A stretch of DNA of 64,000 bases from JANRKF01 sp964518725 (GTDB taxonomy: Bacteria > Pseudomonadota > Alphaproteobacteria > Rickettsiales > SXRF01): the NCBI GenBank assembly GCA_964518725.1, contig CAZFKP010000010.1:1-64000 (forward strand), written 5' to 3'. The position numbers were made by a program, and so were the translations under genes. A model generated the notes under the pieces. That model saw only the letters and a program-made list of their open reading frames with translations, made no database searches and was not told the DNA's origin. Positions 8,227 to 15,768 of the stretch are shown here, piece by piece; positions within the stretch are counted from its first letter, which is position 1; every line of letters starts with the position of its first letter.

Positions 8227-9312
8227 TTAGGCTGCGTCCTTCTTGATTTGGTCAAACGACGCCCATACGCCGCCATCGCCGTGCCAGTCACCCTTGGTTG
8301 CGCCTTTGGAATATTCGGTAGCACGCGCTTCAAAAAAGTTGGCGTGCTCGACCCCGTTCAGCATGGCCGAAAGCCACGACAGCGGGTGTTCCTTGGCCTG
8401 CTTATATTCACCTGGCGTACCGGTAAAATAGCCGTAAAGTGGGGTCAGCTTTAATTGCGTCATGCGCCAGTCGCAAATATAGCGGATGTAGTTCTTGATA
8501 TCATCCGGTGTCATGCCCTGCACCTCGCCCATCTCAAAAGCAAGATCAATGAATTTATCCTCAAGCCCCACCATCGTCTGACCAACATCCGTGATGTCAT
8601 CGGCAACCGCCTTGGTAACCGCACCGGTTTCATTCGCCCATTCGTGATAGAGGCGAATCACCGATTCACAGTGCAGCGATTCGTCACGCACCGACCAGGA
8701 TACAATCTGCCCCATGCCCTTCATCTTGTTGAAACGCGGAAAGTTCATCAACATAGCAAAAGAGGCAAACAGCGACATGCCCTCGGTAAAAGCGCCGAAC
8801 ATGGCGAGTGTGCGCGCCACGTCCGAGCAGGTGCCGGTGCCGAAGCTGTGCATGTAATCCGCTTTTGCGCGCATCGACGCGTATTGCTTGAATGCCGAAA
8901 ACTCGGTGTTGGGCATGCCAAGCGTTTTGAGTAAGAGCGCATAGGCATCGATATGCACGGTTTCCATATTGGTGAAGGCCGCCATCATCATCTGGATTTC
9001 GAGCGGCTGGAAAATCGGGATGTAGCGCTTGAAATAATTATCCGACACCTCGATATCCGACTGGGTGAAAAAGCGGAAAATCTGGGTGAGCAGATTGCGC
9101 TCACTGGCCGAAAGCTTGGTTCCTCCCCAATCCTTAATGTCCTCACCGAGTGGCACTTCCTCGCCCATCCAATGAATTTGCTGCTGACGCTTCCACGCAT
9201 TATACGCCCACGGATAGCGTTCGATGTTGTAGCTGCCCGAGGTTTCCAGCAAGCCGATTTTCCCGGTGCCCTGAAGTTCAAGCGGATTGAGATTCGAGAA
9301 ATCTACTGACAT
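8227..9312 (-). CDS. nrdB: Ribonucleoside-diphosphate reductase class I, beta subunit
   Basis: A 361-residue R2 protein that houses the di-iron centre and tyrosyl radical for NrdA. Ligands are visible in order: Asp in FFTQSDIEVSD, Glu and His in METVHIDAY, Glu in EGMSLFASF, and Glu/His in DESLHCESV. The radical Tyr is retained four residues after the first His (HIDAY), arguing for a Tyr-radical enzyme and not a Mn/Fe class Ic. ATG at 9312 is chosen because GAGGAG lies 8 nt upstream; it overlaps the nrdA end by 10 nt. Confidence 0.95.
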   Translation of the reverse strand: MSVDFSNLNPLELQGTGKIGLLETSGSYNIERYPWAYNAWKRQQQIHWMGEEVPLGEDIKDWGGTKLSASERNLLTQIFRFFTQSDIEVSDNYFKRYIPIFQPLEIQMMMAAFTNMETVHIDAYALLLKTLGMPNTEFSAFKQYASMRAKADYMHSFGTGTCSDVARTLAMFGAFTEGMSLFASFAMLMNFPRFNKMKGMGQIVSWSVRDESLHCESVIRLYHEWANETGAVTKAVADDITDVGQTMVGLEDKFIDLAFEMGEVQGMTPDDIKNYIRYICDWRMTQLKLTPLYGYFTGTPGEYKQAKEHPLSWLSAMLNGVEHANFFEARATEYSKGATKGDWHGDGGVWASFDQIKKDAA

Positions 9313-11222
9313 GCGAGGCACTCCTCATAATCGGTGCGTTTGGCTTCAATCTGTTCGCTGGATTTTTCCGTACCAACTTTCTCGGCACGCTGGATGGATT
9401 TCGAGCGGCAGTAATAAAGCGACTTCACGCCCTTTTCCCATGCCTGCCAATGCAGCATCAAAAGATCCCATTTATCAATATCGGCAGGTAGGAACAAGTT
9501 GATGGATTGTCCCTGGCAAACATACGGTGCACGGTCGCCGGCAAGTTCCACCACCCAGCGCTGGTCGATCTCAAACGCTGTTTTGTAGGTGTCTTTTTCA
9601 TCCTGCGTCAACTCGTCCAGATGCTGCACCGAGCCTTCATGCTCAACAATCGTCTGCCAGACAGGATCGGTATTCATGCCTTTTTCTTCGAGCAATTTTT
9701 CGAGGTATTGGTTCTTCACCGCAAAGCTGCCGGAAAGCGTTTTGTGGGTATAGATATTGGCCGGAATTGGCTCAATGCAGGCCGACGTTCCACCGCAGAT
9801 GATCGAGATGGAAGCGGTTGGCGCAATCGCGATCTTGTGGCTGAACCGCGCCTTGATCCCACGCTCAGCGGCATCCGGGCACGCTCCGCGCTCCTCTGCC
9901 AGATGCACCGACGCCGCGTCCGACTGGCGGCGGATATGTTTGAACATTTTCATGTTCCAGCTTTTGGCCATGGCCGACTCAAACGGCACACCTTTTTGTT
10001 GCAGGAAGGAATGGAAGCCCATGAGGCCAAGCCCCACCGAACGTTCGCGCATGGCCGAATATTTCGCCCGCGCCATACCGTCCGGCGCCGTGTCGATAAA
10101 TTCCTGCAGCACGTTATCAAGGAAGCGCAGCACATCTTCGATGATGTTCTCATCCTTGCTCCACTCATCCCACGTTTCAGCATTGAGCGACGAGAGACAG
10201 CACACCGCCGTGCGATCCTTGCCAAGGTGATCAGGACCGGTCGCGAGCAGAATCTCGCTGCACAGATTCGACATGCGTACTTTCAGGCCAAGTTCGCGCT
10301 GATGCTTCGGCATCGATTTGTTGGCGGTGTCGATATAGATGAGGTATGGCTCGCCGGTCTGGATACGCATCTCCAGAATTTTCTGGAAGAGCTGACGGGC
10401 GTTGACATGTTTCAGCACCTTGTCAGTCTTGGGTGAACGCAGCCCGAATTCCTTATCATCGCGCACGGCTTCCATGAATTCATCGGTGATATTGATGCCA
10501 TGATGAAGGTTGAGCGATTTGCGGTTGAAGTCACCGGATGGTTTACGGATTTCGAGGAATTCTTCGATTTCCGGATGGTGCACATCAATATACACCGCCG
10601 CCGAACCGCGGCGAAGGCTGCCCTGCGAAATTGCGAGCGTCAGCGAATCCATCACCCGGACGAACGGAATAATACCGGAAGTTTTACCGGCACGGCCAAC
10701 CGGCTCGCCAACGCCGCGCACAAAGCCCCAATAGGTGCCGATGCCGCCACCATTGGAAGCGAGCAGCACATTTTCATTCCACGTCGACACGATACCATCC
10801 AGCGAATCGGATACGGTATTTAAGAAGCAGGAAATCGGCAGGCCACGCTTTGCGCCGCCATTGGAAAGGATCGGCGTCGACGGCATGAACCACAGGCGCG
10901 AAATATAGCTATAGAGGCGCTGTGCATGCGGAAGATCATCCGCATAGGCAGCCGCAACACGTGCGAACATTTGCTGGTACGACTCGCCTTCGAGCAGATA
11001 GCGGTCATCAAGCGTCGCTTTGCCAAAATCGGTGAGCAACGCATCGCGTGAGAAATCCAACTCAAGCTGCGCCGGATCAATTTTTGGGCGCACCGGTTTT
11101 TCGGCGGATTTCTGATAGAGTTTTTTCTGTTCCTGGTTCTCGGGAAATTTGATGATGGTTTTGGTAGGATCGTAGGTGATCAAGTGACCGTTGCGGTCAA
11201 AATCATACGCCTGTGTCAGCAT
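9303..11222 (-). CDS. nrdA: Ribonucleoside-diphosphate reductase class I, alpha subunit
   Basis: The catalytic R1 subunit, 639 residues, reducing NDPs to dNDPs. Visible sites are the redox Cys in LPISCFLNT, the thiyl-radical Cys in MSNLCSEIL, its redox partner in TAVCCLSSLN, the radical-transfer Tyr pair near SLYYCRS, and the C-terminal shuttle CLAC in the last five residues. The N-terminus has no recognisable ATP-cone, making this a short R1. ATG 11222 has AAGGGG 6 nt upstream and is preferred to an upstream in-frame start. A promoter with an overlapping NrdR-like box precedes it. Confidence 0.95.
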   Translation of the reverse strand: MLTQAYDFDRNGHLITYDPTKTIIKFPENQEQKKLYQKSAEKPVRPKIDPAQLELDFSRDALLTDFGKATLDDRYLLEGESYQQMFARVAAAYADDLPHAQRLYSYISRLWFMPSTPILSNGGAKRGLPISCFLNTVSDSLDGIVSTWNENVLLASNGGGIGTYWGFVRGVGEPVGRAGKTSGIIPFVRVMDSLTLAISQGSLRRGSAAVYIDVHHPEIEEFLEIRKPSGDFNRKSLNLHHGINITDEFMEAVRDDKEFGLRSPKTDKVLKHVNARQLFQKILEMRIQTGEPYLIYIDTANKSMPKHQRELGLKVRMSNLCSEILLATGPDHLGKDRTAVCCLSSLNAETWDEWSKDENIIEDVLRFLDNVLQEFIDTAPDGMARAKYSAMRERSVGLGLMGFHSFLQQKGVPFESAMAKSWNMKMFKHIRRQSDAASVHLAEERGACPDAAERGIKARFSHKIAIAPTASISIICGGTSACIEPIPANIYTHKTLSGSFAVKNQYLEKLLEEKGMNTDPVWQTIVEHEGSVQHLDELTQDEKDTYKTAFEIDQRWVVELAGDRAPYVCQGQSINLFLPADIDKWDLLMLHWQAWEKGVKSLYYCRSKSIQRAEKVGTEKSSEQIEAKRTDYEECLACQ

Positions 11223-11529
11223 AAAAACCCCTTTTTTGGCCTCTGTTATTTTTATGTTCGGGGCGCAGGAAAGAGGTGGCAATCAACCCTTGCATCACTT
11301 CCCCCCTTGAACCGGTGCACCCCGCCCGATTTTCTTATTGTGTCGCACGTGAATTTTTCGGATTTTTACTTTATTCCGTGTTTTCGGTCACTTGGCACAT
11401 TTAGTATGTGTTTGGTGATGTGCGACACAAAATATAGTATTGATGTCGTGACTTCACGTCAACTGCTTCGTTGTATTCTCGGACAAGTTTTTTGTAAAGA
11501 AATGATTGAAGCAGGGTGCGGTTGATTAA
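11223..11529 (-). other. nrdA leader and promoter region
   Basis: About 300 bp with no supportable gene between nrdA and the pirin gene. It holds the predicted nrdA promoter, an NrdR-like box, and an 11-bp perfect inverted repeat (TTGTGTCGCAC at 11338-11348 and GTGCGACACAA at 11420-11430) spanning about 70 bp of the 5' untranslated region. Confidence 0.6.
11425..11440 (-). promoter_or_regulatory. NrdR-like box overlapping the nrdA -10 element
   Basis: On the minus strand the 16-mer reads ATACTATATTTTGTGT, matching 14 of 16 positions of the NrdR consensus acaCwAtATaTwGtgt. It overlaps a predicted -10 (TACTAT at 11439-11434), which lies 17 bp from a TTGACG -35 (11462-11457). A weaker second half-palindrome (CACAT-N5-ATGTG, 11396-11410) lies at near-canonical spacing. 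NrdR, a zinc/ATP-cone repressor, would bind here to shut off nrdAB; nrdR itself is not in the window. Confidence 0.65.
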
Positions 11530-12234
11530 CTATTTTTCCGGTACATCGATGACCAAAACCTCGGCATCGCTGTCAGCCATGATTACGAGTGTTTTTTCAC
11601 CTGTAACCTCGGCACCATCGCCCTGGACAAGTTTCTGCCCGTTGATGGTCAGCGCCCCCTTGGACGCAAGCACATAAGCCTGATGCTTGATCGGCTGCTT
11701 GATGGTGGTGCCAGACGCGAGCACGCCACCATAGATCGCCGCATCCTGGTGGATATACAGCGCATCGGTCTCGGTATGTTCCGGCTGGCCGGAAGCAAGC
11801 ACCGGTAAACCGGATATCACCGGCTCCCTGGGAAATTGTTTTGCTTCCCAGCGTGGCGCCACGCCGCGCACATCCGGCTCGATCCATATCTGGTAAAGCG
11901 TCGTATCTTCTGCCTCTAGATTATATTCCGAGTGGAACACTCCTGTGCCTGCGCTCATTACCTGAACGTCACCGGCGGCGGTGCGCCCTTCATTGCCCAT
12001 GCTGTCACGATGGGTGATCGCACCGGTTTTCACATAGGTGATGATTTCCATATTATCGTGCGGATGGGTACCGAACCCCTTCCCGGCAGCCACGCGGTCA
12101 TCGTTGATAACACGCAACTTGCCGAACTGGGCGCGTTTCGGGTTCCAATAATGCGCGAAGCTGAAATGGTGCCGCGCATCAAGCCAGCCATGATTTGCAT
12201 GACCAAGCGATGTATAGGGATAGATCGTTATCAT
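11530..12234 (-). CDS. Pirin family bicupin protein (YhhW-like)
   Basis: A 234-residue bicupin. The N-terminal cupin has the metal-binding FGTHPHDNMEIITYV and HSEYN motifs (two His, then His, with Glu), the pattern of quercetinase-active pirins such as E. coli YhhW. The C-terminal cupin (about 145-234) lacks metal ligands. AGGAGAAG lies 6 nt before the ATG. The physiological substrate is unknown in most bacteria; a redox-sensing or dioxygenase role is possible. Confidence 0.88.
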   Translation of the reverse strand: MITIYPYTSLGHANHGWLDARHHFSFAHYWNPKRAQFGKLRVINDDRVAAGKGFGTHPHDNMEIITYVKTGAITHRDSMGNEGRTAAGDVQVMSAGTGVFHSEYNLEAEDTTLYQIWIEPDVRGVAPRWEAKQFPREPVISGLPVLASGQPEHTETDALYIHQDAAIYGGVLASGTTIKQPIKHQAYVLASKGALTINGQKLVQGDGAEVTGEKTLVIMADSDAEVLVIDVPEK

Positions 12235-12411
12235 AACACTTCTCCTGAACTAACACATATAGGTTAGCCACGGATAAATACCAGTACAACTCCATAAAAC
12301 AGCGCCTCTTAGCCGCCGAAACCCATGAAAACGCCTATTTTTCGCAAACATATTGACAAAATTCATTCTCTGCATTCCTATGCCGCTCCTGCATGGCTCG
12401 CGCTGTGCCGT

Positions 12412-12486
12412 TGGGGCGTCGCCAAGTGGTAAGGCACCGGTTTTTGGTACCGGCATTCCCAGGTTCGAATCCTGGCGCCCCAGCCA
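12412..12486 (+). tRNA. tRNA-Gln (anticodon TTG)
   Basis: A complete cloverleaf: acceptor TGGGGCG pairs with CGCCCCA, the D-arm is GCCAAGTGGTAAGGC, the anticodon loop TTTTGGT gives TTG, and the T-arm contains GGTTCGAATCC. CCA is encoded (12484-12486). The U1-A72 pair is typical of tRNA-Gln. Confidence 0.97.
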
Positions 12487-12498
12487 TTTACCGAATAC

Positions 12499-12531
12499 AA
12501 AAAACCACCCGGGGATGCCGGATGGTTTTTT
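12499..12531 (+). terminator. Rho-independent terminator after tRNA-Gln
   Basis: AAAACCACCCGG pairs with CCGGATGGTTTT (one mismatch, short loop), followed by a T run. It lies 13 nt past the tRNA CCA end, so it likely ends the tRNA transcript. Confidence 0.75.
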
Positions 12532-12561
12532 GGTCTATCGGTCAGCCGTTAGTCGCCCGGC

Positions 12562-13005
12562 TCAGCCTTTAACAAACTTCGCACTCACATGCTCTGGCAC
12601 CTGAACATTGTGTTGCCTTAAGGTAAAACGGGCAATGTCCAACAGTTGGTCAGGAGGCACTTGGGAAATAATTTCTGATTTTGACCCGGCCACATTCGCC
12701 GCCGCTTTCAGCAACGCATCCTCCTCACCCACAACCAGCTTCTCACCGGCCACAGCTAACAAAAGTATCCCGGCATTGGCGCGCAATTGACTAATCTCTT
12801 CGGGAAATCTAGTCGCTTGATCGAGCTGCCAGTCGGCAGAGGCGCCATCTACGTAAGGTTCACCCCGAGCAGCCGCCACCACATAATTAATAAAATCAGC
12901 AACCATTCGCTTATACTCGGGCGCTTTTCCCATCTCCACCAGCTTGCCAGTGTGTCGCCCGTCACCAACCGGTTCCCTTGGCTGGCCGCCTCTTGTATCC
13001 ACCAT
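12562..13005 (-). CDS. Hypothetical protein, 147 aa, with CtrA-like site upstream
   Basis: No family is recognised. The protein is soluble and alpha-helical in appearance, with no signal peptide or membrane segment. The N-terminal 20 residues are G/R/D-rich and likely disordered; the middle contains MVADFINYVVAAARGEPYVD, and the C-terminal part LLDIARFTLRQHNVQVPEHV. TGGAGG lies 7 nt upstream of the ATG. A TTAA-N7-TTAA site sits 15 bp before the start codon, which suggests cell-cycle control. Confidence 0.65.
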   Translation of the reverse strand: MVDTRGGQPREPVGDGRHTGKLVEMGKAPEYKRMVADFINYVVAAARGEPYVDGASADWQLDQATRFPEEISQLRANAGILLLAVAGEKLVVGEEDALLKAAANVAGSKSEIISQVPPDQLLDIARFTLRQHNVQVPEHVSAKFVKG

Positions 13006-13019
13006 AACGCCTCCATTAG

Positions 13020-13034
13020 TTAATTTTTAGTTAA
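13020..13034 (-). promoter_or_regulatory. CtrA-like binding site TTAA-N7-TTAA
   Basis: A perfect full-site consensus (TTAA, seven bases, TTAA) lies 15-29 bp upstream of the 147-aa gene start. CtrA is the alphaproteobacterial cell-cycle regulator whose phosphorylation is governed by the CckA/DivL pathway; a divL homologue is in this window. The motif is AT-rich, so chance occurrence is possible. Confidence 0.4.
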
Positions 13035-13260
13035 TAGAACTCTCGCTACCGATGTCACTGTAGCAAAAAATTGTGGTGGAGTAAATATAAAATATTAATA
13101 ATAATTATTTATTGTTTCATACAGGCAACCCCAAACGCCACCCAGCAGGGAATTTATATCATCGCACTGATTTACATTGATTATTCTCAAATATAATCAT
13201 CTGGACAAGGAATATTGAATCTTTTATAACCCGAGCCTCTTTTGGCTGGCCGCCGCAAAT

Positions 13261-13336
13261 GCCCAGATAGCTCAGTTGGTAGAGCAAGGGACTGAAAATC
13301 CCTGTGTCGCTGGTTCGATTCCGGCTCTGGGCACCA
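13261..13336 (+). tRNA. tRNA-Phe (anticodon GAA)
   Basis: A 76-nt cloverleaf: acceptor GCCCAGA/TCTGGGC, D-arm GCTCAGTTGGTAGAGC, anticodon loop CTGAAAA giving GAA, T-arm GGTTCGATTCC, and an encoded CCA. Confidence 0.97.
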
Positions 13337-13362
13337 TTTCTCGGTGCTATCCTGTTTTCAAT

Positions 13363-13399
13363 GCCGTGGTTACACGGCACACCACCACAAATAGGTGGT
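13363..13399 (+). terminator. Two consecutive hairpins downstream of tRNA-Phe
   Basis: GCCGTG-GTTA-CACGGC (13363-13378) is followed by ACCACC-N7-GGTGGT (to 13399) and an A-rich stretch. There is no T run, so this is either a processing or exonuclease-blocking structure or a weak terminator. Confidence 0.35.
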
Positions 13400-13471
13400 A
13401 AAATAAACCGCAACACAATAAAAGACGGGGATACATTCTAAACTATACAGAATACACGTTTATAAAAAATC

Positions 13472-15766
13472 ATGTCTGTCGTTGTTTCCAAAAAACTATC
13501 CAGCTCTTTTGAAGGTGCCCTGGCGGGCGGGGGCGACCCAGCAACGTCACCGCTTTACGTCTTCGGGCCTTTCCTGAAACTTATTGTAGTAGCCGGTGTC
13601 GCGAATGTGACCTTCGGCGCGACCATGTGGCTGGCAGTGCTCAGCGTCATCATGGTCTCGATGATGTATCGGCAAGTAATGACATGGGTCACCGATGGCA
13701 GCGGCGGCAGTGGACTTTCAGAAGAGGAGTTCGGAAGCTGGGCGGTTAAAATCAATGGCGGCATCACGGTCATCGAATATGCCCTCACCTACATGGTGAG
13801 CATGGCAGCACTCGTCACCTTTGTCGCCGACCGTTTCCCGGTGCTGAACGAGCACCTGCTGGGGCTGCAATACCGTGCAATTCTAGCATTGCTGATAAGC
13901 CTGTTCGTCGCCTGGGTGGTCAATCTTGGCCCGAAAGTTTCGGCGCGCGCGTTTGGCCCTGCGACGGGAGCATTGCTGTTATTGCTGTGGGGGCTGATTG
14001 TTGTTGCCATTTACCGTTTGGGATTTCATCTGCCCGATTTCAATTTGCAAGCATTCTCCACGGATCCTGTCAGCTATGTTGGGGAAGATGGCGCCACAGT
14101 GGAGTCTTCTTACCTTCACCTGACACTCGGCGGCTACGCACGCATTCTAGCGGTGATGACAGGTATCGAGATTTTTGCCAACCTGGTCGCTGCCTATGAT
14201 GGAAAACGCGCCGAGAAAAGTAAAAAAGCTTTTGGCAGCCTGATCATCATCATGGGCACCACGTTGATGACCATGCTGGTCATAGGCCCCGTTATCCACG
14301 CCCATTCCGACCCGCTGAATGCACATGTCTCCGTTTTCACACAGATGATGGACTTCCTGCTACCGCCAACACTTTCCTACATTGGCACGTTGATTGGTAT
14401 TGCCGTGCTGTTATCGGCCTGTGCAGCAGCGGCGCAGGCAATCCAGAATCTTTCGATGGGACTGCGCTACCGCCATTACGTCTCAGCAAAAATCGGGCAG
14501 CGCAACAAACATGATGTGGCAGATGTGCCGGTATGGATCATGATTGGCGTTTCATCCGTGTGCTTCATATTCTTTGGCACGCAGGAAGAAACCTACCTGG
14601 CGCTCTACGCTGCCGGGGTATTCATCCTGCTCAGCATGACCGGCTGGGCGGCAAGCAAGCGCTTGCTGCGCGAACTGCGGATGGAATCTTCCTTCAGGAA
14701 ATTGATGGGGCTTATCGGAACCACCCTCGCCGCGCTGATCACCAGCTTTGCCACCGTGATTATTTTTGAAGAGCGCTTCTTTGATGGTGCCTGGTCGTAT
14801 CTGGTCATGGTGCCCGTCTTCTACGCTATTTTCAGCTATTACTATACCCGCCTGGGACCACCGCCATCGGTGGAAGACCGCCTTGGGCGTATGGTGCAGG
14901 GGCAGTCATATGTTCCCCAGATCGCTCCCATCGGCCGTCCAAGCGAGAAATTCTTCAGAAAAATTCTGGTGCATCTCGACGGCACCGCATCGGCGGAGCA
15001 AACCCTGCCGATGGTACGTTTTCTGGCACGCGCCTACGACACCGAAATAGATGTGGTGCTGACAGCCGACGAACAAGTCATGAATAAAACCGAACAGCTG
15101 AATTATCTGGATGTGGTTACCAACGCACTCACACAGGACGGCTTTACCACCAGTTACAAAACCTGCCAGGGCGATGCGGCCTCGATGATCGACCGCCGCG
15201 CCATCACAACACAGGCAGACTTGATCATTATGACCGTGGCCAATTCGGCCGTAGAAAAGTTATTCGCTGGGAGCGTCGCCAGCCAGGTCATCAAGAAAAC
15301 CCTTGTCCCAACAATGCTCATTCGCCCAACCGATGCATGGCGCAGTCGTTATTCAAAATTCAAGCACATACTGGTGGCGCTTGACGGCTCGGAATCCGCA
15401 GAATCCGTGTTGCCCTACATTCGGGTATTCACACACCATTTCCAAAGCAAAGTGCTGCTGCTTTCCGTGCCTGAAGGCTCGGAATCCGAAGAATACGGCG
15501 ATACGATCCAACGCTACCTGCAGAACATCGCAAACACACTTGCCGCCGAAGGCGCCGAGGTTTCAACGCTATTCACCGGCTCCGGCCCCGCACGCACCAT
15601 CCTTGCAGTAAGCGAAGCAGAACAGGTGGATCTGATTATGATGGCGTCGCACGGGCGCGGTGGGGTCACACGCGAAACCATCCATTTGGGCAGCGTCACC
15701 GAGAAGGTGGCACAAACAGCCCCCTGCCCGCTTTTCGTCGTGCCACTGACCCGAAGCACAGGCTAA
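13472..15766 (+). CDS. APC-superfamily permease fused to two UspA domains
   Basis: A 764-residue inner-membrane protein. Residues about 20-465 form about 12 transmembrane helices of an amino acid/polyamine/cation (APC) permease; the pattern YRQVMTWVTDGSGGSG with a following FG and EYALTYMVSMAA helix recalls the KimA/KUP-like K+ importers as well as amino-acid permeases. Residues about 495-620 and 630-760 are two universal-stress-protein domains (KILVHLDGTASAEQTL and HILVALDGSESAESVL); only the second keeps an ATP-site-like ASHGRGGVTRETIHLGS. The fusion suggests transport gated by nucleotide binding at the cytoplasmic face. The substrate cannot be told from sequence. It is followed after 2 nt by the convergent uup gene. 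Confidence 0.85.
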   Translation: MSVVVSKKLSSSFEGALAGGGDPATSPLYVFGPFLKLIVVAGVANVTFGATMWLAVLSVIMVSMMYRQVMTWVTDGSGGSGLSEEEFGSWAVKINGGITVIEYALTYMVSMAALVTFVADRFPVLNEHLLGLQYRAILALLISLFVAWVVNLGPKVSARAFGPATGALLLLLWGLIVVAIYRLGFHLPDFNLQAFSTDPVSYVGEDGATVESSYLHLTLGGYARILAVMTGIEIFANLVAAYDGKRAEKSKKAFGSLIIIMGTTLMTMLVIGPVIHAHSDPLNAHVSVFTQMMDFLLPPTLSYIGTLIGIAVLLSACAAAAQAIQNLSMGLRYRHYVSAKIGQRNKHDVADVPVWIMIGVSSVCFIFFGTQEETYLALYAAGVFILLSMTGWAASKRLLRELRMESSFRKLMGLIGTTLAALITSFATVIIFEERFFDGAWSYLVMVPVFYAIFSYYYTRLGPPPSVEDRLGRMVQGQSYVPQIAPIGRPSEKFFRKILVHLDGTASAEQTLPMVRFLARAYDTEIDVVLTADEQVMNKTEQLNYLDVVTNALTQDGFTTSYKTCQGDAASMIDRRAITTQADLIIMTVANSAVEKLFAGSVASQVIKKTLVPTMLIRPTDAWRSRYSKFKHILVALDGSESAESVLPYIRVFTHHFQSKVLLLSVPEGSESEEYGDTIQRYLQNIANTLAAEGAEVSTLFTGSGPARTILAVSEAEQVDLIMMASHGRGGVTRETIHLGSVTEKVAQTAPCPLFVVPLTRSTG

Positions 15767-15768
15767 AA

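Noticed and set aside
9507..10436. Long plus-strand open frame (309 codons) inside nrdA
   Set aside because: It is antisense to well-supported nrdA codons, lacks a ribosome-binding site and has His/Arg-rich shadow composition.
13159..13416. Minus-strand 85-codon frame over tRNA-Phe
   Set aside because: It reads through the tRNA gene on the opposite strand; such frames are a common false call.
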